Assembly: GCA_050742255.1 (NCBI GenBank)
Contig: JBOGHU010000124.1
Coordinates: 1-5,656 of the forward strand
Direction: 5' to 3'
From: JBOGHU01 sp050742255
Lineage (GTDB): Bacteria; Actinomycetota; Acidimicrobiia; Acidimicrobiales; CADCSY01
Length of the DNA stretch: 5,656 nt
This document shows positions 1 to 4,833 of this stretch, one piece after another. The notes below the pieces were generated by a model. That model searched no databases and was not told the DNA's origin. It was given only the letters and a program-made list of their open reading frames with translations. The position numbers and the translations under genes are program-made. Positions within the stretch are counted from its first letter, which is position 1; the number at the start of each line of letters is the position of its first letter.

Positions 1-51
1 CCTCGGAGCCGTTAGGGCGGCCCGCGGCGGGGCTCACACCCCACGGCCACC

Positions 52-57
52 TAGCCT
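52..57 (+). promoter_or_regulatory. -10-like box (TAGCCT) for leaderless prfA
   Basis: TAGCCT fits the TAnnnT pattern of actinobacterial -10 boxes. It ends 7 bases before the ATG at 65, so transcription would begin at about position 64 and give an mRNA with essentially no leader. No Shine-Dalgarno sequence is visible before the start, which agrees with this. No convincing -35 box is seen. Nearly the same string, CTAGCCTGG(G)TGGCG, recurs before the hydrolase start near 4820. Confidence 0.5.
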
Positions 58-64
58 GGTGGCG

Positions 65-1138
65 ATGGACCACGGCACTGACCGGCGCTTGGCCGCCCTT
101 GAGCAGGAGCTCGTCGCCGTCGAGGCCCGCCTGGCCGACCCTGCGGTCCTGGCCGACCCCGACGAGCTGCGCACGCTCTCCCGTCGCCACAAGGAGCTCC
201 GGCCCATCGCGACGGCCCACCGGGCCCACCGCCAGGCCCGGGCGGACCTGGCCGCGGCCCGCCAGCTGCTGGGCGAGGTCACCGGCGATGACCGTGAGAT
301 CGTGCGGGAGGAGATCGACGCGGCCACCGCCACCCTTGAGCGCCTCGACGCCGAGCTGGAGGTGCTGCTCCTGCCCCGGGACCCCAACGCGGGGAGGAAC
401 GTCATCATCGAGATCCGGGGGGCCGAGGGGGGGAAGGAGGCCAACCTCTTCGCCAAGGACCTGTTCGAGATGTATGCCGGCTACGCCGCCCGCCAGGGCT
501 GGCGGCTGGAGGTGCTGAGCACCAACGCCTCCGCCATGGGGGGTCTCAACGAGATCACGTTCCTCCTCGAGGGAGAGGGCGCGTGGTCGCGCATGAAGCA
601 CGAGGGTGGGCCCCATCGGGTGCAGCGCGTCCCCGCCACCGAGAGCCAGGGGCGGGTGCACACCTCGTCGGCGACGGTGGCCGTGCTCCCCGAGGCGGCC
701 GAGGTGGAGGTCGCCATCGATCCCGCCGACATCGAGGTCGACGTGTACCGCTCGTCGGGGCCCGGCGGCCAGAGCGTCAACACCACGGACTCGGCGGTCA
801 GGATCACCCACCGGCCCACCGGGCTCGTGGTCGCCGTCCAGGACGAGAAGAGCCAGATCCAGAACCGGGCCAAGGCGCTCAGGGTGCTCCGGGCCCGCCT
901 GCTCAAGGTTGAGCAGGACCGCCAGGCGGCCCGGGCGTCCCAGCAGCGGCGGGACCAGGTGGGCGGGGGAGGCCGGTCGGAGAAGATCCGGACCTACAAC
1001 CTCAAGGAGAACCGGGTCTCCGACCACCGCATCAACTTCACCCGCTACAACCTCGACAAGGTCCTGGCCGGCGAGCTCGACGAGCTGGTGGGCGCTCTCC
1101 TCCAGGACGAGCGGGCCCGCCAGCTGGCCGGAGGCTGA
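65..1138 (+). CDS. prfA: Peptide chain release factor 1 (RF1)
   Basis: Class I release factor that recognises UAA and UAG in the ribosomal A site and triggers peptidyl-tRNA hydrolysis. Counted from the ATG at 65, the product has 357 residues, the usual RF1 length. A charged N-terminal helical domain (about 5-100) is followed by the PCRF region with GAEGGKEANLF (about 119-129). The stop-codon tripeptide is P-A-T (about 190-192), which is RF1-type; RF2 would show S-P-F. The GPGGQSVN loop carries the catalytic GGQ (about 234-236), and the C-terminal part has the usual RTYNLKENRVSDHR stretch. A GTG at 59 in the same frame would add two residues. I prefer ATG 65 because of the TAGCCT box 7 bases upstream and the lack of a ribosome binding site. 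prmC, whose product modifies this protein, follows directly, the standard bacterial order. Confidence 0.97.
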   Translation: MDHGTDRRLAALEQELVAVEARLADPAVLADPDELRTLSRRHKELRPIATAHRAHRQARADLAAARQLLGEVTGDDREIVREEIDAATATLERLDAELEVLLLPRDPNAGRNVIIEIRGAEGGKEANLFAKDLFEMYAGYAARQGWRLEVLSTNASAMGGLNEITFLLEGEGAWSRMKHEGGPHRVQRVPATESQGRVHTSSATVAVLPEAAEVEVAIDPADIEVDVYRSSGPGGQSVNTTDSAVRITHRPTGLVVAVQDEKSQIQNRAKALRVLRARLLKVEQDRQAARASQQRRDQVGGGGRSEKIRTYNLKENRVSDHRINFTRYNLDKVLAGELDELVGALLQDERARQLAGG

Positions 1139-1160
1139 GACGGCCGCGACCGGTGGCGCC

Positions 1161-2027
1161 CTGACCTGGCGCCCGCTGCTGGCGGAGGCCGCCGACCGCC
1201 TGCGGGCGGCGGGGCTGGCCCGGGCCGAGGGGGAGGCCGCCCGCCTGGTCCAGCGGGCCTCGGGGCTGGACGGCGCCGACTACCTGCTCGGGTTGGACCG
1301 ACCGGTTCCGTGCCGGGCGGGCGCCCACCTCGAGGCCATGGTGCGGCGCCGGTTGGCCGGCGAGCCCCTCCAGTACGTGGTGGCGCAGTGGGGCTTCCGC
1401 TCCCTCGACCTCCTCTTGGACCAGCGGGTGCTCATCCCCCGGCCTGAGACCGAGCAGGTGGCGGAGGTGGCCATCGCCGAGCTGCGCCGCCTCGGCCGCG
1501 ACCGCCTGACGGTGACCGCAGTCGACCTGGGCACCGGCTCGGGAGCCATCGGCCTGTCCCTGGCGGTGGAGGTGGCGACGGCCAGGGTCTGGGCCACCGA
1601 CCGCTCCGCCGCCGCCCTCGCCGTGGCCCGGGCCAACCTGGCCGGGATCGGTCGTCCCGCCACCCGGGTGCGCCTGATCCGAGGAGACTGGTTCGGGGCG
1701 CTCCCTGAGGAGATGCGGGCCGGGGTCGACCTGATCGTGGCCAACCCTCCCTACGTGGCCAGCGGGGATGCCCTCCTGCCGGAGGTGGCCGACTGGGAGC
1801 CGGCCGAGGCGCTGATGGCGGGACCGTCGGGCCTGGAGGCGATCGAGCGCATCGTGGCCGGGGCGCCCGCCTGGCTGGCCCGCCCCGGCGTGCTGGTGCT
1901 GGAGGTGGCGGCCCACCAGGCCCGGGCGGTCACCGCCCTGGCCGCCCGGGCCGGTCTGGAGGAGGTCGAGGTCCGCCCCGACCTGGCCGGGCAGGAGCGC
2001 GTGGTCGTGGCCCGGGCCTGGTCCTGA
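1161..2027 (+). CDS. prmC: Release factor glutamine N5-methyltransferase PrmC
   Basis: S-adenosylmethionine-dependent enzyme that methylates the glutamine of the GGQ motif in RF1 and RF2, speeding termination. From the CTG at 1161 it has 288 residues, typical for the family. An N-terminal helical substrate-binding domain (1-75) precedes the Rossmann methyltransferase domain: IPRPETE (92-98), SAM-binding DLGTGSGAIGLSLA (122-135) and the signature NPPY (195-198) that holds the target glutamine. The start is a problem. There is no in-frame ATG, GTG or TTG between the prfA stop and 1291, which lies inside the conserved N-terminal domain. The CTG gives M-TWRPLLAEA, close to the usual family N-terminus, and only a weak GGTGG precedes it. 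It lies 22 bases after prfA and 1 base before tsaC, so coupled translation is likely. Identity is certain; the start is less so. Confidence 0.93.
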   Translation: MTWRPLLAEAADRLRAAGLARAEGEAARLVQRASGLDGADYLLGLDRPVPCRAGAHLEAMVRRRLAGEPLQYVVAQWGFRSLDLLLDQRVLIPRPETEQVAEVAIAELRRLGRDRLTVTAVDLGTGSGAIGLSLAVEVATARVWATDRSAAALAVARANLAGIGRPATRVRLIRGDWFGALPEEMRAGVDLIVANPPYVASGDALLPEVADWEPAEALMAGPSGLEAIERIVAGAPAWLARPGVLVLEVAAHQARAVTALAARAGLEEVEVRPDLAGQERVVVARAWS

Positions 2028-2028
2028 G

Positions 2029-2655
2029 GTGGTCGTCCTCGCCGCCAGCGGCGACCCGGTCCCCGAGGCCGCCCTGAGCGCGGCGGCCGACGCCCTGGCG
2101 GCGGGGCGGGTGGTGGTCGTGCCTACCGACACCGTCTACGGCCTGGCCGTGGACCCCTCCCGGCCCGGCGCCAGCCAGCAGGTGTTCGCCGTCAAGCGCC
2201 GCCCCTCCTACGTCGCCCTGCCGGTGCTGGTCGCCGGCGTGGAGCAGGCCCTGGAGCTGGCCGGGGAGCTGCCTGAGGCGGCGCGCCGCCTGATGGGGCG
2301 GTTCTGGCCGGGGGGCCTCACCGTGGTGGTGCCCCGCCGTCCCGGCCTGGGGATGGACCTGGGCGGTCCCGACGAGCGGACCGTCGGGCTGCGGCTTCCG
2401 GCCCACCCGGTGCCGGTGGCCCTGGCCGCCCGGGCGGGACCCCTGGCGGTCACCAGCGCCAACCGGCACGGGTGGCCCACCCCGCCCACTGCAGCCGGGG
2501 TCGTCGACCACCTGGGTGGGGATGTGGCGGTGGTGCTCGACGCCGGGCCGTGCGTCGGCACCCCGTCCACGGTGGTGTCGTGCCTGGACGGGGAGGTCCG
2601 GGTGCTGCGGGCCGGGCAGGTGCCCCCCGACGCGGTCCTCGCCGCCGCCGGCTGA
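2029..2655 (+). CDS. tsaC: L-threonylcarbamoyladenylate synthase (TsaC/YrdC/Sua5 family)
   Basis: Makes threonylcarbamoyl-AMP from threonine, bicarbonate and ATP, the first step of t6A formation at position 37 of ANN-decoding tRNAs. The 208-residue product is the short, single-domain TsaC type without the Sua5 C-terminal extension. Visible signatures are VPTDTVYGLA (31-40), VFAVKRRPSYVALPVLV (52-68) with the conserved K-R pair, WPGGLTVVVPRRPG (93-106), VGLRLPAHP (119-127), AVTSANRHGWPTP (140-152) and GTPSTVVSCLDGEVRVLRAG (177-196). The common PLPVL stretch reads ALPVL here, a mild variation. Translation starts at a GTG one base after the prmC TGA and has no clear Shine-Dalgarno, so it is probably coupled to prmC termination. 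A YrdC-family gene after prmC is a common arrangement in actinobacteria. Confidence 0.95.
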   Translation: MVVLAASGDPVPEAALSAAADALAAGRVVVVPTDTVYGLAVDPSRPGASQQVFAVKRRPSYVALPVLVAGVEQALELAGELPEAARRLMGRFWPGGLTVVVPRRPGLGMDLGGPDERTVGLRLPAHPVPVALAARAGPLAVTSANRHGWPTPPTAAGVVDHLGGDVAVVLDAGPCVGTPSTVVSCLDGEVRVLRAGQVPPDAVLAAAG

Positions 2656-2675
2656 GCCCGCCGGGGAAGGCTCCC

Positions 2676-2681
2676 TACAAT
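2676..2681 (+). promoter_or_regulatory. -10-like box (TACAAT) before the phosphatase gene
   Basis: TACAAT in the 32-base gap after tsaC is one base from the TATAAT consensus and stands out in this GC-rich sequence. A CTGAGC at 2652-2657, 18 bases upstream, is a weak -35 candidate. Six bases separate the box from the ATC at 2688, so the predicted transcript start falls on that codon. This suggests that the phosphatase-glyA pair has its own promoter and a leaderless mRNA. Confidence 0.5.
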
Positions 2682-2687
2682 GGCCCC

Positions 2688-3296
2688 ATCGAGATCCTCC
2701 TGCTCTGCACCGGCAATCGGTGCCGCTCGCCGATGGCCGAGGCCCTGCTGGCGGACCGTCTGGCCCGGCGCCACATCGACGTCGTCGTCTCCTCCGCCGG
2801 CGAGCTTGGCGGCGGCATCCCCGCCACGGGCGGCTCGGTCCGGGCCATGGCGATGAGGGGCCTCGACCTGGCCCACCACCGCAGCCGGACGGTGGACCCG
2901 GCCATGGTGGCGGCCGCCGACCTGGTTGTGGGCATGGCCCGCAGCCACGTGCGGGAGGCGATCCTGTCCTGCCCCGAGGCGTGGCCCCGGACCTTCACCC
3001 TCAAGGAGCTGGTGCGCCGGGCCGAGGCCGCCGGTGCCCGCCCAGCCGACGAGCCCTGGGAGCGGTGGCTGGGCACGCTGGGAGAGGGCCGGGAGCGCGC
3101 CGACCTTCTGGGCGGCCACCCCGAGGACGACATCGCTGATCCCATCGGCGGCAGTGAGGCGCTGTACCGCCGGGTCGCCGACGAGATCGACGACCTGGTC
3201 GAACGGCTGGTGGAGCTGGCGTTCCCGGGCGGGACGGTGGTGGCCAGCGGCACCAGCGGCGAGGGGGCCGCCACCGACCTAGAGGAGCAGCCATGA
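2688..3296 (+). CDS. Low-molecular-weight protein tyrosine/arginine phosphatase family protein
   Basis: Cytoplasmic phosphatase of the LMW-PTP fold, which works through a phosphocysteine intermediate. The frame opens with ILLLCTGNRCRSPMAE, holding the C-x5-R phosphate loop (C7, R13, S14). It ends with DIADPIGGS, whose D151 is the expected general acid; the DP-x-GG wording is nearer to YwlE/Wzb-type members than to eukaryotic-like PtpA. Residue 11, next to the second loop cysteine, is Arg; it is Ile in many tyrosine phosphatases and Thr in YwlE arginine phosphatase. At 202 residues it is longer than the usual 150-160, with extra sequence at about 108-148 and a low-complexity tail after 180. 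No canonical start lies near the P-loop. I place the start at the ATC at 2688, where the TACAAT box predicts transcription to begin. Alternatives are CTG 2652 or GTG 2580, which overlaps tsaC. The stop overlaps glyA by 4 bases. The substrate is unknown. Confidence 0.85.
   Translation: MEILLLCTGNRCRSPMAEALLADRLARRHIDVVVSSAGELGGGIPATGGSVRAMAMRGLDLAHHRSRTVDPAMVAAADLVVGMARSHVREAILSCPEAWPRTFTLKELVRRAEAAGARPADEPWERWLGTLGEGRERADLLGGHPEDDIADPIGGSEALYRRVADEIDDLVERLVELAFPGGTVVASGTSGEGAATDLEEQP
3281..3287 (+). promoter_or_regulatory. Shine-Dalgarno for glyA
   Basis: AGAGGAG ends 5 bases before the glyA ATG. It lies inside the final codons of the phosphatase gene and is one of the few clear ribosome binding sites in the window. 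It allows independent initiation as well as coupling through the ATGA overlap. Confidence 0.7.
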
Positions 3297-4540
3297 CACC
3301 CCGCCACGACACCGAGCTGTTCGCCATCATCGACCGGGAGCTGGAGCGCCAGCGCACCACCCTCCAGCTCATCGCCTCGGAGAACTTCACCTCGCCGGCG
3401 GTGCTGGCGGCCACAGGGTCGGTGCTGACCAACAAGTACGCCGAGGGCTACCCCGGCCGCCGCTACTACGGGGGGAACCGCTTCATCGACCAGGCCGAGG
3501 ACCTGGCCCGGCGGAGGGCCAGGTCCCTCTTCGGCGCCGATCACGCCAACGTCCAGCCCCACTCCGGGGCCAGCGCCAACACCGCCGTCTACCTGGGCCT
3601 GCTGGAGCCCGGCGACCGGGCCATGGGCATGCGCCTGGACCAGGGCGGCCACATCACCCACGGCCTGCCGGTCAGCATCAGCGGGCGCCTCTACGACTTC
3701 GCCTCCTACGGCGTGTCCGACGCCGACGAGCGCATCGACTACGACCAGGTCCGGGACCTGGCCCGCCGGCACCGGCCCAAGCTGATCATCGCCGGCGCCA
3801 CCGCCTACCCCCGGGTGATCGACCCGGAGCCGTTCCGTTCCATATGCGACGAGGTCGGCGCCCTGTTCATGTTCGACGCCGCCCACCCCGCCGGGCTCAT
3901 CGTCGGCGGCGTGCACCCCAACCCGGTGCCGGTGGCCGACGTGGTCACCTTCACCACCCACAAGACCCTGCGGGGCCCACGCGGCGGCTGCATCGTCTGC
4001 ACCGCCGAGCACGCCCGGGCCATCGACAAGGCGGTCTTCCCCGGCCTGCAGGGCGGCCCCCTCGAGCACGTGATCGCGGCCAAGGCGGTGGCGTTCGGCG
4101 AGGCGGCCCAGCCGTCCTTCGCCGGCTACGCCCGCCAGGTGGTCGCCAACGCCCGGGCCCTGGCCCAGGCCCTGGCGGTCGAGGGGTTCCGCCTGGTGTC
4201 GGGAGGGACCGACACCCACCTGGTCCTGGTCGACCTCCGTCCCTTCGACCCCGAGCTCACCGGCAAGGAGGCTCAGGAGGTGCTGGACCGGGCCGGGATC
4301 ACCGTCAACCGGAACACCATCCCCGGCGACCCCCGCTCGGCGTTCGTCACCAGCGGGCTGCGCATCGGGACCCCGGCCGTCACCACCACCGGGATGGCGC
4401 CGGCCCAGATGGGCGAGATCGCCACCCTCCTGGCCCGGGCCCTGCGGCGCCGGTCCGACGACGTGGAGCTGGCGGCGGTGCGGGAGGAGGTGGCGGTGCT
4501 GTGTGCCAAGTTCCCCCCCTACCCCGACCTGGGCGGGTGA
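3293..4540 (+). CDS. glyA: Serine hydroxymethyltransferase
   Basis: PLP enzyme that converts serine and tetrahydrofolate to glycine and 5,10-methylene-tetrahydrofolate, the main source of one-carbon units. The product has 415 residues, full length for the bacterial family. Signatures in order: LIASENF (26-32), LTNKYAEGYPGRRYYGG (45-61), HSGASAN (90-96), GGHITHG (118-124) with the PLP-stacking His, FDAAHPAG (194-201) with the PLP-nitrogen Asp195 and His198, VVTFTTHKTLRGPRGG (217-232) with the Schiff-base Lys224, VFPGLQGGP (248-256) and TSGLRIGTPA (353-362) with the carboxylate-binding Arg357. Two places differ from the Escherichia coli wording: LDQGGH for LAHGGH and ATAYPR for FSAYSG. Neither removes a key catalytic residue. 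The start is well supported by AGAGGAG 5 bases upstream and by the ATGA overlap with the phosphatase stop. The stop is TGA, with a new leader starting almost at once. Confidence 0.98.
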   Translation: MTPRHDTELFAIIDRELERQRTTLQLIASENFTSPAVLAATGSVLTNKYAEGYPGRRYYGGNRFIDQAEDLARRRARSLFGADHANVQPHSGASANTAVYLGLLEPGDRAMGMRLDQGGHITHGLPVSISGRLYDFASYGVSDADERIDYDQVRDLARRHRPKLIIAGATAYPRVIDPEPFRSICDEVGALFMFDAAHPAGLIVGGVHPNPVPVADVVTFTTHKTLRGPRGGCIVCTAEHARAIDKAVFPGLQGGPLEHVIAAKAVAFGEAAQPSFAGYARQVVANARALAQALAVEGFRLVSGGTDTHLVLVDLRPFDPELTGKEAQEVLDRAGITVNRNTIPGDPRSAFVTSGLRIGTPAVTTTGMAPAQMGEIATLLARALRRRSDDVELAAVREEVAVLCAKFPPYPDLGG

Positions 4541-4545
4541 TCAGC

Positions 4546-4551
4546 TACCAT
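4546..4551 (+). promoter_or_regulatory. -10-like box (TACCAT) after glyA
   Basis: TACCAT follows the glyA stop by 5 bases and matches TAnnnT. Transcription would begin at about 4557-4559, just upstream of the long Shine-Dalgarno tract. No good -35 box is seen in the glyA tail. The assignment rests on position and on the similar boxes before prfA and the phosphatase gene. Confidence 0.4.
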
Positions 4552-4563
4552 GGCGGGCACCAG

Positions 4564-4583
4564 AGAAAGGAGGTGGTCCAGCT
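4564..4583 (+). promoter_or_regulatory. Extended Shine-Dalgarno complementary to the 16S rRNA 3' end
   Basis: The core AAAGGAGGTGGTCCAGCT (4566-4583), plus the AG before it, can pair continuously with the conserved actinobacterial 16S rRNA 3' end (GGCUGGAUCACCUCCUUUCU). It needs only two wobble pairs, at G4576 and T4583. Ordinary ribosome binding sites pair over 4-8 bases. The GGAGG core ends 8 bases before CTG 4582, a normal spacing. The 16S end was taken from general knowledge, since the rRNA is not in this window. Confidence 0.75.
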
Positions 4584-4623
4584 GAGCGAACCGACGAGGA
4601 CCCTGGAGGTGGTTGGCCGCTAG
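4582..4623 (+). CDS. Putative 13-residue leader peptide with CTG start and TAG stop
   Basis: The reading frame CTG...TAG encodes M-SEPTRTLEVVGR, assuming CTG is read as methionine. It lies 8 bases after the exceptionally strong Shine-Dalgarno, and no ATG, GTG or TTG is available at a proper spacing. The codons EVVG overlap a second GGAGGTGGT (4605-4613), a 9-base direct repeat of the Shine-Dalgarno core at 4569-4577. The TAG stop sits in the four-base loop of a GGCCGC/GCGGCC hairpin. I do not recognise the peptide. It has no run of one amino acid, so classical amino-acid attenuation is not indicated. If real, it probably acts in cis by positioning ribosomes on the leader RNA. Confidence 0.45.
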   Translation: MSEPTRTLEVVGR

Positions 4624-4663
4624 GGCGGCCGCCGGACCACCTGGCGAGTACTCGCCAACCACC

Positions 4664-4714
4664 CTCGAGTAGAGCGGCCAGAGCTGGTCCGCCTGGCGCC
4701 AACGCCTGCTCGAG
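4664..4714 (+). other. Second hairpin domain of the leader
   Basis: CTCGAGTAG (4664-4672) pairs with CTGCTCGAG (4706-4714) over 9 base pairs with one G-U wobble. Inside is a smaller hairpin, GCGGCCA (4674-4680) with TGG-T-CCGC (4685-4692), loop GAGC and one bulged T. The stem is followed by CTCTTTC, only three Ts, so a weak or factor-assisted terminator is possible but a canonical intrinsic terminator is not shown. Confidence 0.35.
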
Positions 4715-4819
4715 CTCTTTCGGCCACGATCCGCGAAGGGAGCGCCATGGGCGCTCCCGTCGTCGTCTCCGCTCCCGCTCCGTCGCCCACCGCGCCGGGC
4801 GGGGGTCCGGGGTCGCCGC

Positions 4820-4825
4820 TAGCCT
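4820..4825 (+). promoter_or_regulatory. -10-like box (TAGCCT) for leaderless hydrolase mRNA
   Basis: TAGCCT ends 8 bases before the GTG at 4834. The string CTAGCCTGGGTGGCGGTG differs from the prfA string CTAGCCTGGTGGCGATG by one inserted base and one substitution. The predicted transcript start is about 4832, two bases before GTG 4834. It lies within the N-terminal extension that would be coding if ATG 4747 were used. Confidence 0.4.
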
Positions 4826-4833
4826 GGGTGGCG

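Larger units (their letters stand above)
4558..4746 (+). ncRNA. Candidate structured leader RNA with alternative pairings, unrecognised
   Basis: This is the non-coding stretch between glyA and the hydrolase region, and it has several exact inverted repeats. AGGTGGTCC (4571-4579, Shine-Dalgarno) pairs with GGACCACCT (4634-4642). AGGTGGT (4607-4613) can pair with the same ACCACCT (4636-4642), closing over the hairpin GGCCGC-TAGG-GCGGCC (4615-4630). GGTGGTTGGC (4608-4617) can instead pair with GCCAACCACC (4654-4663). The last overlaps the perfect palindrome GGCGAGTACTCGCC (4643-4656). These options exclude each other, as in attenuators and translation-sensing leaders. Codons here end in A or T far more often than in the neighbouring genes, which argues against protein coding. 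No known riboswitch core, tRNA T-loop or glycine riboswitch pattern was seen. Its ends and its target gene are inferred from position only. Confidence 0.5.

Noticed and set aside
1..58. 3' end of a gene upstream of prfA
   Set aside because: A TAG at 13-15 follows four codons of an open frame, but this is too short to show any identity. A 4-base GGGG/CCCC hairpin at 29-42 is also too weak to call.
606..1160. Upstream extension of the prmC frame to ATG 606
   Set aside because: This part overlaps prfA in another frame and translates to Arg/Ser/Pro-rich sequence without similarity to PrmC. The conserved N-terminus begins only at about 1161.
2472..2687. Upstream extension of the phosphatase frame to ATG 2472
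   Set aside because: The translation is Gly/Arg-rich, overlaps the conserved C-terminal part of tsaC, and lies before the P-loop that normally opens the family.
2675..4219. Long open frame on the minus strand across the phosphatase and glyA
   Set aside because: It is the antisense shadow of two clearly recognisable genes, with low-complexity Gly/Ala/Val-rich translation and no motif. Long antisense frames are expected at this GC content; the other minus-strand frames were dismissed for the same reason.
4624..4746. tRNA gene, glycine riboswitch or other known riboswitch after glyA
   Set aside because: No T-loop consensus, acceptor stem, CCA end or recognisable riboswitch core was found. The region has stems but no match that I can name.
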